Source: Candidatus Campylobacter infans (GTDB taxonomy: Bacteria > Campylobacterota > Campylobacteria > Campylobacterales > Campylobacteraceae). Taken from it: 20,095 nucleotides of DNA. The DNA lies in contig SPMW01000033.1 in assembly GCA_009827235.1 (NCBI GenBank), positions 1-20,095 of the forward strand. The letters run 5' to 3'. Below the pieces are notes generated by a model. That model was not told where the DNA came from. It was given only the letters and a program-made list of their open reading frames with translations, and searched no databases. Of this stretch, positions 1 to 6,733 are shown in pieces; position 1 is the first letter of the stretch, and each line of letters begins with the position of its first letter. Position numbers and translations under genes: made by a program.

Positions 1-643
1 GCTCATTATATAAAGCATTTATCTCATCTTTTGCTTTATTTTCGCTATCAAGTTCAATCACGCTTTTACCGCTAAAAACTACATTTTTATAAATTTCTCT
101 TTCATAAAGAGTAGTTTTAGCTAATTTTACATTTTCAGGCAAATTTACTTCTTTTAAAAAATCCACAAATTTGCTTATTTTGCTTTGCAACATAGGATTA
201 GTTGAAGCTTTGTTATTTACAATTAGCGTTTTTAGATTTTCGTTCATTACAAGCGTGTCGCCGAGTAGATTAAGCATTTTGTTTAATACGGCTTGGTCAA
301 ATCCGCTTGTGATAATCGTAGGGATTATAACAATGTTGCTTACTAAAAGAGCTTGCCTCATTTCTTTGCTATCACGCCCGCCTGTATCAATGATAACACT
401 ATCGTATTTTTTGGCTAAATTCCGCACCTCTTTTGCAAGGCTATCGCCTGTGCGCGAAACCGAAGTAAAAGGCAGTTCAAGTCCATTTTTTACACGATAA
501 TCAATTAGCGTTTCAACACTTCTTTGCGGGTCTGCATCTACTAACATTGTATCAATGCCTTGCTCGGCAAATTTAAAAGCAAGATTAAGTGCAATCGTGG
601 TTTTTCCGCTACCGCCTTTTTCATTTACAACTGGAACTATCAT
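1..643 (-). CDS. parA: ParA/Soj-family ATPase (partial, C-terminus off the left edge)
   Basis: About 214 residues are present. The N-terminus carries the deviant Walker A motif EKGGSGKTT (residues 8-16), followed by VDADPQ (35-40) and a Walker B-like VIIDTGGRD (83-91), the order expected of ParA/MinD P-loop ATPases that partition plasmids, integrated elements or protein complexes. The ATG at 643-641 is chosen because it starts directly at the P-loop and overlaps the stop of the upstream 55-aa gene (TGATG), which implies translational coupling. No ParB partner is visible in the window; it could lie beyond the left edge. In this setting it most likely serves maintenance of a mobile element rather than chromosome segregation, which is inference from the neighbours. 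The family call is firm and the role less so. Confidence 0.93.
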   Translation of the reverse strand, partial: MIVPVVNEKGGSGKTTIALNLAFKFAEQGIDTMLVDADPQRSVETLIDYRVKNGLELPFTSVSRTGDSLAKEVRNLAKKYDSVIIDTGGRDSKEMRQALLVSNIVIIPTIITSGFDQAVLNKMLNLLGDTLVMNENLKTLIVNNKASTNPMLQSKISKFVDFLKEVNLPENVKLAKTTLYEREIYKNVVFSGKSVIELDSENKAKDEINALYNE

Positions 644-810
644 CAATCAACCTTTCGCCAAGTGTAAAGGCACTCGTAAAAAAAATCAAAAATATCGCTT
701 GAATTTTCTAAAAACTCGTTTTCGTCCATATCGGAAAAAATTTCCCTTAACTCTTTGGCGTGTTTTTCTAAAAACCTTTGATACTTTGCGTAAATATCGC
801 CAATTTCCAT
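643..810 (-). CDS. 55-aa acidic small protein coupled to ParA
   Basis: A 55-codon frame starts at ATG 810-808, eight bases after a clear AAAGGAG ribosome site, and its TGA stop shares one base with the parA start. It has no signal peptide or membrane segment. It is charged and rich in Phe, Glu and Asp (for example RFLEKHAKEL near residues 12-21 and DFFYECLYTW near 42-51) and is probably helical. I do not recognise a family. The strict coupling and shared promoter suggest a ParA partner such as a small adaptor or autorepressor, but that is inference. The strong ribosome site and the overlap are the reasons to call it real. Confidence 0.72.
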   Translation of the reverse strand: MEIGDIYAKYQRFLEKHAKELREIFSDMDENEFLENSSDIFDFFYECLYTWRKVD

Positions 811-838
811 TTAACTCTCCTTTTAAAAAATCAATGAA

Positions 839-844
839 ATTATA
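839..844 (-). promoter_or_regulatory. -10 box of the 55-aa/parA promoter
   Basis: Read on the minus strand the sequence is GCTATAATTT, a perfect TATAAT in the T-rich context typical of Campylobacter sigma-70 promoters. It lies about 29 bases upstream of the 55-aa gene start. No convincing -35 is seen, as is usual in this lineage. It separates parA from the upstream kinase operon. Confidence 0.6.
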
Positions 845-869
845 GCTAAATAAACTTAAATAATATTTA

Positions 870-881
870 TATCATATGATA
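870..881. promoter_or_regulatory. Perfect palindrome TATCATATGATA, possible operator
   Basis: This 12-bp perfect palindrome sits about 26 bp upstream of the TATAAT box of the 55-aa/parA promoter. The position suits autoregulation by ParA or the 55-aa protein. The region is very AT-rich, so chance is possible. Confidence 0.35.
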
Positions 882-893
882 ATTATATGAATA

Positions 894-1673
894 TTATAAT
901 TTTCTTCTCTTTCTTCTTAATTTTCTAATATTTTGTTTATTTCTTATCTTATTTAGTATTGAAGTTTGGGATTTAAAGCGAAATTTGGTTTGTTTAATTT
1001 TTTCTAAAAATTTATTTGTGCTTTTTTGCACTGATTTTTCAAATTTTGCTTTTGTGCTATCTTTTTTTAGTGTATTATCAAGTAGCTCTAAAAGCTCAAA
1101 AACTTCATCAATATTAGTCTTGTTTTTTCTTTCAAAATACTCTATCGTATCATTTAGTTTTGCTGTGTAAGCCTTATCATTTTCTAAATAATATGGCTTA
1201 AAATCTTTTTTAGATAACGCACTTTCTACGCTGTTTTCATAGCCGTTTTTTACTAGAATTTGTGCAATTATTTGTTCGGCAATTCTTGCATTAATTCCTA
1301 CAAATTGGATATGCGGAGAATTGATTTCTCTATCTTGCAAATGAATTTCTAAAACGCCTTCAATGCCATTTGCTAAAAGCTCTTTTTGCAAACTAAAAAG
1401 CAATTTATTTAAATTTTTTCTATCAAAGCTAAGATTTCTAGCCCAAATATTGGCAGTATTTAAATCGCCTAAGCTACTAAGATAAGCTAAAAGCTCAGTT
1501 TTTATCTTTGTTGCTCCTGTATGACTTATGCTTGGGTCGTTTTGACGAATAAAAACTTCATTTAGTTTTTCTAAAAAATAATCCCTTGTTTTTTTATTTT
1601 TAATTAAAACTAGGCTAAATTCTAGCTCTCTAAGTAAGCTTTTTGAGTTTTGACTTCTAGCAGGTTGTATCAT
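894..1673 (-). CDS. Basic 259-aa protein of unknown function in the HipA-kinase operon
   Basis: The start ATG overlaps the stop of the kinase gene (ATGA), so it is translationally coupled and last in that operon. Residues 1-100 look helical. A segment near residues 109-126 (EIHLQDREINSPHIQFVG) has the His-x-x-Asp ... Ser-Pro-His spacing faintly like the metal-binding region of mobilisation relaxases, but the second His pair is not intact (HIQ rather than HxH). The C-terminal 60 residues are strongly basic, ending in RRKRRKL, which suggests nucleic-acid binding. No membrane segment or signal peptide is seen. A DNA-binding or mobilisation accessory role is possible but unproven; I do not assign a family. 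Confidence 0.8.
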   Translation of the reverse strand: MIQPARSQNSKSLLRELEFSLVLIKNKKTRDYFLEKLNEVFIRQNDPSISHTGATKIKTELLAYLSSLGDLNTANIWARNLSFDRKNLNKLLFSLQKELLANGIEGVLEIHLQDREINSPHIQFVGINARIAEQIIAQILVKNGYENSVESALSKKDFKPYYLENDKAYTAKLNDTIEYFERKNKTNIDEVFELLELLDNTLKKDSTKAKFEKSVQKSTNKFLEKIKQTKFRFKSQTSILNKIRNKQNIRKLRRKRRKL

Positions 1674-2830
1674 CGTTTTTTGCAGATTTTAGGTGCATTT
1701 TGAGCTAAATCTTGTTCTAAATTTTTTAAAATTTTAAGTCCAAGCTTTGCTTGATTATTTACAAAATTATTAAAAATTTGAAGCAAATTTTCATCAAATT
1801 TAAAATCAGAGTGCTGTTTAAATTTAAAATCTGCCAACTTTTTTAAACCATCTAAATGCCTAATATCAATGTATTTTTCAAGCTGAGCTTTAAAATTTAA
1901 ATCAAAATATGTTTGATTTAAATCAATATCTAAATATTCATCTTTGTTAGCCCAGCCAAGAACACATAAGCCATTATCAAAAATAGGTGCGGATTGTAAA
2001 AAATTGCTCGTATTATTATCTACAATCATTCCAAAATTGCCTAAATGTCTGTCTATATTGCCGATTATGGCATCAAACACCATTAAATCAGCAAAATTTT
2101 CTTTGCCATAAATATTTTCGCAATGTCTAGCTAAAATTGCCTTATACCCCTTTTTTATCTCTTTTTCAATAAGATTTCCAATCGGTATAAATCCACGATT
2201 TTCATTTGTAAAAATAGGGCAAGAGCTAACTATATTTTTATGATATTCTTGCAAATCATAAGAAATTGCATTAAATTTCATAATTTTTGCAACCTGATAT
2301 GAAAAATATTCGCCAAATGCTTCTTCGCCTTGCATTGAGCCTTTAAAAAGAAAAATTTCGTTTTCTTTTCTAATCCAGCATTTTTTTAACATTCCATTTG
2401 TCGTATATTCTGGCGAAGTGCTTTTATTATGTTCTGCATTTATGCCAAATGCACATAATTGCAATGCTGTATCAAATTTGTTTTTATATAGATTATAGTC
2501 TGCCCATTTGTAGTCTTTATTTTTTGGAATAATCCACAAGCTATCATTTAAGCTTAATCCAAAACTAATATCAATATATGCTAAAAAGTTACTTTCGCTA
2601 TCTACGCCTAAATTTTGTAAAATATTTTTGGCAAATTGCCTATGTTTTGGGATTTTTCTATTTTCAATCCAGCTATGCAAATTTGATTTTAAGTTGTTTA
2701 AGTTTTTAATTTCTTTTGGGCAAAGTTCATTATTTATAATTTTAACTTGGTCTAAATAGACAAAGCCGTTTTGCGTTTTAGTTGAAAATTCTAAAATTTC
2801 TTTATCTTTATTTTTAAGGATATATTCCAT
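1670..2830 (-). CDS. HipA-like Ser/Thr protein kinase (386 aa)
   Basis: The C-terminal half carries the HipA/CtkA-type kinase core: a likely nucleotide-binding Lys in FLFKGS (residue 163), the catalytic loop GNIDRHLGNFG (257-267, Asp260 and Asn265), and the metal-binding PIFDNG (282-287, Asp285). The N-terminal region has the SWIENRKIPKHRQF and GLSLNDSLWI motifs (about 53-98) common in stand-alone HipA-like proteins of mobile elements. It lacks the usual upstream HipB-type HTH antitoxin. Instead it follows the 615-aa coiled-coil gene with a one-base gap and overlaps the next gene by ATGA. HipA proteins phosphorylate aminoacyl-tRNA synthetases, and the related Helicobacter CtkA phosphorylates host targets; the substrate here is unknown. 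The kinase-fold call is strong, the biological role open. Confidence 0.88.
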   Translation of the reverse strand: MEYILKNKDKEILEFSTKTQNGFVYLDQVKIINNELCPKEIKNLNNLKSNLHSWIENRKIPKHRQFAKNILQNLGVDSESNFLAYIDISFGLSLNDSLWIIPKNKDYKWADYNLYKNKFDTALQLCAFGINAEHNKSTSPEYTTNGMLKKCWIRKENEIFLFKGSMQGEEAFGEYFSYQVAKIMKFNAISYDLQEYHKNIVSSCPIFTNENRGFIPIGNLIEKEIKKGYKAILARHCENIYGKENFADLMVFDAIIGNIDRHLGNFGMIVDNNTSNFLQSAPIFDNGLCVLGWANKDEYLDIDLNQTYFDLNFKAQLEKYIDIRHLDGLKKLADFKFKQHSDFKFDENLLQIFNNFVNNQAKLGLKILKNLEQDLAQNAPKICKKR

Positions 2831-2831
2831 T

Positions 2832-4679
2832 TTAATCCTTACGAATTTTAGTTTCGCCTAAGATGTCTTTACTTCTTAGCTCTTTTTGGCTAGTAGAATT
2901 TAGCGTGTTTTGTCCCATAAAATTGCTTAAAATAGTGTGAATTTTATCTTCAAGGGCGTTGTTTTTATCTTCTAGGCTTAAAATTCTATTTTTGTAATCT
3001 TGCTCTTTATTTGCAAGGTTTTCGTTTTGCATTTGAAGTTTTAAAATTTCAAGTGAGTTTTTATTCGCCACTTCATTTTTAATTTGCAAATTCTCATCTT
3101 GCAATGCTTTGTTTTGCTCGGCTAATTTTTTAATTTCACTTTCATATTTTTCTAGCTCTTTTTGCAAGTTTTCATTTGTTAGATTTAGCTTGAAATTATC
3201 TTCTTTAAGAGTTTTATTTTCATCACATAATTTTTTGTTTTCGTTATCTATTTCAGCAATCTCTTGTTCGTAATTACCAATTATCTCGGTTTGCTCGGCT
3301 TTTACCTTTTCAAGCTCATTATTTAGAGTTTGCTCTTGCTCTTTTAGCTTATTTTCAAATTCTTGTTCGACTTCGTCTTTAAATCGTCCCATTTCGTTGA
3401 TTTTTGTTTGAAGTGTGCCTTTGATTTTGCTTATTGTTTCATCTTTTTTACTTAATTCATCGTAGGTATTTTCAAGCTCATCTTTTGTTTCAGCTATGAT
3501 TTGGTTTAGTTCTTTTATTTCATTGTCTTTGACAAAGAGATTTAATATATCTTGGCTAAAAAGCAAACTTGCAAAATTTATCGTATCATCGTTGCGATAT
3601 TTTTGAGATATATTTTTTAAGGCTTCATTTATACTAGCTCCATTACTTAAATACTCTTTTAAATCATAGTAGGCTTTTTGTGCGTCTTTTTCGGCTCTTT
3701 CTAAGCGTTCTTTTGTTTTTTCAATCTCTTTTTGGCGGTAAATCTCAATATTTCGTGCAACAATTTCGCTAATGCTATTTTCATCTTTATGCGTATCAAA
3801 TTTTACTAGATTAGTAGTATTTGAAATACTATAAAGTTGCGCTTGTGGTTCGTTTAGTTTTTCATTTGCCTGAGTAGAATTTAGTGAATTTCTAGTAGCG
3901 TTATTTTCAGCTTTTATTTCAGCTTTTGCTATTTGTTTAGCAGAATTTGCGATTTGTTCTTGCTCTTTTAGTTCTTGTTTTTCTTCACGGTTAAGATTAG
4001 CATACTTTAAAATATCTTCAACACTTTTTATGTTTTTGCCTTGATTATCAGCATAATTTAACACAAAGCTTTCATCAATGCCGTTTTCTTTAAATTTAAA
4101 AGCTAAATCTTGTAAAAAACGAGCAATGATAAAATTATTGTCTTTTGGAACTTTGTAGTTTTCTAACATTGAGATTTGTTCTCTTGCTGTGGCAAAATAA
4201 GGCTCATCTTCATAATAAAATGCTCCTTTTTTACTGTAATAAAGAGAGCAAGTATCTTCGGTAACTTCCATAAAATCAATTAGTGAAACGCTTTTTGTAG
4301 TTAGAAAAATATCTTTGATTTTTTGCTTTAATGCTTTGTCTTGAATTGTTCTAAAATCAATGCTAAATTTGCAAAATTCGTGGTCTTTTATGGGAGCTAG
4401 TTTTTTTAAACTATCAGCAATTTTAAAATCAAAGGCAAAATTTTGAGCGTTTTTGACTAAATTTTTTAAAATTTCAATCTCATCGTTTGTGCTATCTTTT
4501 AACTCATCAATGCGAGAATATTCTTTAAAACATGAGATTTGATTACTCTCTAAAAAATTAATGTAGTCCATATCACCGCTTTTCCAAAAAACTTTTAAAG
4601 CGTCAAACAATGGGCGTTTGGTAAGATTATCAATATTTAACTCATTAAAATCAGCTGTGCGATTTGAGATGGTTATCAT
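2832..4679 (-). CDS. 615-aa coiled-coil protein with globular N-terminus
   Basis: Residues 1 to about 225 look globular. A charged linker rich in Glu, Lys, Ala and Asn follows (about 225-310). Residues about 310-590 form a long Glu/Lys/Asn/Leu-rich coiled coil made of stretches such as LQKELEKYESEIKKLAEQNK. There is no signal peptide or membrane segment. The start has a good AAAAGGAT site, 12 bases after the stop of the 28-aa microprotein, and the stop is one base before the HipA-like kinase start, so the two are surely co-translated. Possible roles include a scaffold or kinase partner, or a structural conjugation protein; none can be shown. I do not recognise the N-terminal domain. Confidence 0.85.
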   Translation of the reverse strand: MITISNRTADFNELNIDNLTKRPLFDALKVFWKSGDMDYINFLESNQISCFKEYSRIDELKDSTNDEIEILKNLVKNAQNFAFDFKIADSLKKLAPIKDHEFCKFSIDFRTIQDKALKQKIKDIFLTTKSVSLIDFMEVTEDTCSLYYSKKGAFYYEDEPYFATAREQISMLENYKVPKDNNFIIARFLQDLAFKFKENGIDESFVLNYADNQGKNIKSVEDILKYANLNREEKQELKEQEQIANSAKQIAKAEIKAENNATRNSLNSTQANEKLNEPQAQLYSISNTTNLVKFDTHKDENSISEIVARNIEIYRQKEIEKTKERLERAEKDAQKAYYDLKEYLSNGASINEALKNISQKYRNDDTINFASLLFSQDILNLFVKDNEIKELNQIIAETKDELENTYDELSKKDETISKIKGTLQTKINEMGRFKDEVEQEFENKLKEQEQTLNNELEKVKAEQTEIIGNYEQEIAEIDNENKKLCDENKTLKEDNFKLNLTNENLQKELEKYESEIKKLAEQNKALQDENLQIKNEVANKNSLEILKLQMQNENLANKEQDYKNRILSLEDKNNALEDKIHTILSNFMGQNTLNSTSQKELRSKDILGETKIRKD

Positions 4680-4691
4680 TTAAAATCCTTT

Positions 4692-4778
4692 TCAATTGTA
4701 GTAAGCCTTAAAAAATAAATACCCAGCGTAGCAAGTTACAATAGCACCAAAGACTAAAAATAATTCTTGATTTGTCAT
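4692..4778 (-). CDS. 28-aa single-span membrane microprotein
   Basis: The frame begins with ATG overlapping the stop of the upstream 77-aa gene (ATGA), preceded by a strong AAAAGGGAG site. The peptide is almost entirely one hydrophobic span (ELFLVFGAIVTCYAGYLFF) ending in KAYYN. Length, coupling and ribosome site support expression. The gene lies between the 77-aa membrane gene and the coiled-coil/kinase genes, in one transcription unit. It might be a subunit of a small membrane complex with the 77-aa protein, or a toxic peptide; I cannot tell which. Confidence 0.6.
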   Translation of the reverse strand: MTNQELFLVFGAIVTCYAGYLFFKAYYN

Positions 4779-5008
4779 TTTTTCTCCCTTTTTAAAACTT
4801 TTGGCGTATAGATAGCAAATAACATAGTTATGATACCTTCTAAACTACCAAGAAAACCTTCAAAGGTATTTTCTGTAAATTGTAGAGCATAAGCACCATT
4901 TACGAAAATTCCAAGCCCAATATTTTTGAGTAATTCTAGCGTTTTTCTCTTATGCTCCTTTTTAGCGAATTTCCATTTCTTGTGAATCACCCCTAGTTTT
5001 ATAAACAA
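4775..5008 (-). CDS. 77-aa small integral membrane protein
   Basis: A basic N-terminus (KKWKFAKKEHKRKT, about 10-23) is followed by two likely membrane segments, about 28-44 (IGLGIFVNGAYALQF) and about 52-69 (GSLEGIITMLFAIYT), and a basic tail KVLKREKK. Both termini are predicted cytoplasmic by the positive-inside rule. It is the first gene of the operon leading to the HipA-like kinase. The start ATG at 5008-5006 has only a weak upstream AAGGG. Size and topology would fit a holin-like or small channel/adaptor protein, but no family is recognised. Confidence 0.65.
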   Translation of the reverse strand: MFIKLGVIHKKWKFAKKEHKRKTLELLKNIGLGIFVNGAYALQFTENTFEGFLGSLEGIITMLFAIYTPKVLKREKK

Positions 5009-5035
5009 GGGTATATTAAGATTTTTAAAGTTTTA

Positions 5036-5074
5036 CCCCGCTCTCACTCGCCAAAGTTTAAGCGGGGCATTATA
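5036..5074 (-). promoter_or_regulatory. Operon promoter (TATAAT) with a GC-rich inverted repeat at the transcript start
   Basis: On the minus strand an extended -10, TATGTATAAT, has its TATAAT at 5074-5069, about 60 bases upstream of the 77-aa gene. Immediately after it lies an inverted repeat, GCCCCGC (5068-5062) and GCGGGG (5041-5036), separated by 20 bases. In an AT-rich region a six-base all-GC stem at the predicted transcription start stands out. It could be an operator or a 5' stem in the leader RNA. Confidence 0.5.
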
Positions 5075-5164
5075 CATATTTAACAACTTTAATCATAATT
5101 ATTCAAAAAAATTATTAAATTATTCTTTAAAATTTTCAACATCTGCTGACGCGCTTTCGCAATT

Positions 5165-5536
5165 TTATTGCATTTTTAATACATAAAATGGATTTAACAC
5201 CTCTGCAAATGTCTGATGAATTTCAAATATCGTTTGCTCGTCTATCTTGCCAAGTTTGCGTTTGAACCTCTGGCTTGAAAAAGATTTAATTTGAAAACAA
5301 TTTGCCGCCGAAACACTATCAAGCCCTAATTCCTCGTAATTTTCCAGCTTATAAAAAAACGGAATGTCTTTAAATTTATCCTGGTAAGTCGTAATAGGAA
5401 GTAAAATTTTTATATCGTAATTTTTGCCACAGTCGCTATTTATAACTACTGCTGGACGGAGCTTTGCTATCTCGCTACCGATTTTTGGCTCAAAATCCAC
5501 AAGCCAAATTTCGCCTTGTAAGATTTTATTTGTCAT
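5165..5536 (-). CDS. Type II toxin, MazF/PemK-family endoribonuclease
   Basis: The 123-aa sequence has the PemK/MazF pattern: ILQGEIWLVDFEP near the N-terminus (about 5-17), the conserved KLRPAVVIN (25-33) with the Arg-Pro pair, and PITT (47-50), followed by the C-terminal SAANCFQIKSF (76-86). The length fits the family (about 110-125 aa). MazF enzymes cleave mRNA at short motifs and are neutralised by a co-transcribed antitoxin. Here the start lies 11 bases inside the end of the upstream RHH gene, the standard antitoxin-first order. The reading frame is intact, so the toxin is probably active. RNA specificity cannot be read from the sequence. Confidence 0.9.
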   Translation of the reverse strand: MTNKILQGEIWLVDFEPKIGSEIAKLRPAVVINSDCGKNYDIKILLPITTYQDKFKDIPFFYKLENYEELGLDSVSAANCFQIKSFSSQRFKRKLGKIDEQTIFEIHQTFAEVLNPFYVLKMQ

Positions 5537-5780
5537 AGTAGCCTAAATCTCCACTATCAGCTAACTCTAGCTCTTGTGATAAGATAGCGTTGTCATTTTG
5601 GGCTATTTCATAACCTTTTTTCCATTTTTCAAGCTTCTTTTGCTTTTTGTAGCTTTTTACAGCTTCATCGATTACTGCCGACATTGATTTAAAAGAATAT
5701 GTTACTTGTAACTCTTTTAATATTTCTATTATTTCAGTGTCAATCGAAAAGGTAACTTTTTGCTTGCCTGTTAGTGTCAT
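5526..5780 (-). CDS. RHH-type antitoxin of the MazF pair
   Basis: The 84-aa protein begins with a beta-strand KVTFSIDTEIIEILKEL (about 8-24) and a helix-turn-helix pattern SFKSMSAVIDEAVKSYKK (about 29-46), typical of ribbon-helix-helix DNA-binding domains. A charged, acidic C-terminus (about 55-84) would bind the toxin. It precedes and overlaps mazF by 11 bases. The start has an AAAGGA site eight bases away. A perfect inverted repeat GTATA-N3-TATAC lies just downstream of its -10 box and is the probable autoregulatory operator. Confidence 0.87.
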   Translation of the reverse strand: MTLTGKQKVTFSIDTEIIEILKELQVTYSFKSMSAVIDEAVKSYKKQKKLEKWKKGYEIAQNDNAILSQELELADSGDLGYYDK

Positions 5781-5828
5781 TTATATTCCTTTGATTTATG
5801 TATAAAATATACGGCTATTATACCATAA
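5752..5828. repeat. 77-bp direct repeat, copy 1 (functional antitoxin promoter)
   Basis: This copy spans the first ten codons of the RHH antitoxin, its ribosome site and its promoter. The same 77 bp recur at 6657-6733 with two differences. The two copies bracket the fic gene. Confidence 0.9.
5800..5822 (-). promoter_or_regulatory. Antitoxin promoter and putative RHH operator
   Basis: The -10 element reads TATGGTATAAT on the minus strand (TATAAT at 5822-5817), an extended -10. The perfect inverted repeat GTATAAAATATAC (5800-5812) begins just downstream of it, overlapping the expected transcription start, an ideal place for repression by the RHH antitoxin. The same arrangement recurs at 6705-6727. 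Confidence 0.65.
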
Positions 5829-5880
5829 TATTTTACAATAACTAATTTTTAGAACTTATCCATTTGTTTAGAGCTTGATT

Positions 5881-5909
5881 TTAATAAAAAACTAAAAGTT
5901 TTTTATTAA
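5881..5909 (-). terminator. AT-only hairpin after fic, possible terminator
   Basis: A perfect 13-bp stem with an AAA loop lies between the fic stop (6022) and the RHH/MazF promoter. The stem is AT-rich with one G:C pair and includes runs of A and T, so it could end fic transcription. Stability is modest. Positions 5910-6021 hold no convincing gene. Confidence 0.4.
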
Positions 5910-6021
5910 TTTGACAAGAGATAAAATTTTTGATAGCTATTATGAGAAAAACGACAAAATGCTAGCAAGTAAAATTATTAAAAGAACTTTTTTGAGAGCA
6001 AGGCTTCAGTTTAGCAAACGA

Positions 6022-6591
6022 CTATTTTCTTCTAAATATAGTCTTTTGCTCTATCTCTATATCTTCATAATAATATGACTGCTCTAATCCTTTAAAAATA
6101 ACATCTCTATCATTTATTCTATCGGTTAAATTTTCTTTTACAAGTGTATTGATTTCTAAAGTATTTATAGGACTTCTTTCCATAGCTTGCAAATATTTAA
6201 ATTTATCTACATTATACCAATTAACAACTTTTGATAACTCTTTTTTTAATATCATATCTAGCCATATTCTTGTTGTTCTGCCATTGCCCTCCAAGAAAGG
6301 ATGTGCGATATTCATTTCGACATATTTTTCTACTATCTCATCAAAACTGCTTTGTGGCATTTGTTCTATTTTTGGCAAAATTTCTTTTAGATACAAAGAA
6401 TTTGCAAATCTAAACCCACCTTTTGAAATATTTACTTCTCTTATTTTTCCAGCAAAATCATATAGCTCACTAAAAATATACCTATGAATATCGCACAAGC
6501 CTTTGAGCGTCCCTACTTCTATACTATCTATTGCACCGCTTTCAAAAAGATCATAAGCATTCAATATGCTTTTCTTATCTGCATCTTTCAT
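6022..6591 (-). CDS. fic: Class III Fic-domain AMP-transferase (NmFic-like)
   Basis: The 189-aa protein carries the full Fic motif [12 protein letters not shown] (97-108), with catalytic His97 and the Glu, Asn and Arg residues for ATP-Mg binding, so the enzyme should be active. Length and many stretches ([38 protein letters not shown]) match, from memory, Neisseria meningitidis NmFic, a class III Fic that AMPylates GyrB and ParE. In that class a C-terminal inhibitory helix with motif (S/T)xxxE(G/N) blocks ATP. Here it reads SYYYED (172-177): Ser172 and Glu176 are kept but the last residue is Asp. No separate antitoxin is needed or seen. The start at 6591 lacks a strong ribosome site. It lies 66 bp downstream of a copied RHH-antitoxin promoter, which probably drives it. 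Confidence 0.93.
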   Translation of the reverse strand: MKDADKKSILNAYDLFESGAIDSIEVGTLKGLCDIHRYIFSELYDFAGKIREVNISKGGFRFANSLYLKEILPKIEQMPQSSFDEIVEKYVEMNIAHPFLEGNGRTTRIWLDMILKKELSKVVNWYNVDKFKYLQAMERSPINTLEINTLVKENLTDRINDRDVIFKGLEQSYYYEDIEIEQKTIFRRK

Positions 6592-6656
6592 TTTTCAACC
6601 TTAATTTAAACCTTTAAGCACAAATCCCAACTGCTTTAGCTTGATATAGTAGTTAT

Positions 6657-6733
6657 GTAACTTTTTGCTTGCCTGTTAGCGTCATTTATATTCTTTTGAT
6701 TTATGTATAAAATATACGGCTATTATACCATAA
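6657..6733. repeat. 77-bp direct repeat, copy 2, with a truncated RHH antitoxin start upstream of fic
   Basis: The copy matches 5752-5828 at 75 of 77 positions, including the TATAAT (6727-6722) and the GTATA-N3-TATAC operator (6705-6717). On the minus strand it keeps ATG plus nine antitoxin codons (MTLTGKQKVT) and then meets a TAA. One of the two differences, at 6694, turns the AAAGGA ribosome site into AAAAGA, so the peptide is probably poorly translated. It looks like the remnant of a second RHH antitoxin locus or a recombination product, and it now serves as the upstream region of fic. Confidence 0.85.

Noticed and set aside
171..845. Plus-strand open frames opposite parA and the 55-aa gene
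   Set aside because: They lie fully antisense to the clear ParA motifs, lack ribosome sites and give no sensible protein.
6149..6487. Plus-strand open frames across fic
   Set aside because: They are complementary shadows of the Fic gene, whose catalytic motif is intact.
6592..6656. Possible HicA-like fragment (reading KLKQLGFVLKG) between the repeat and fic
   Set aside because: Only about 17 codons, no start codon, and the resemblance is too short to support a call.
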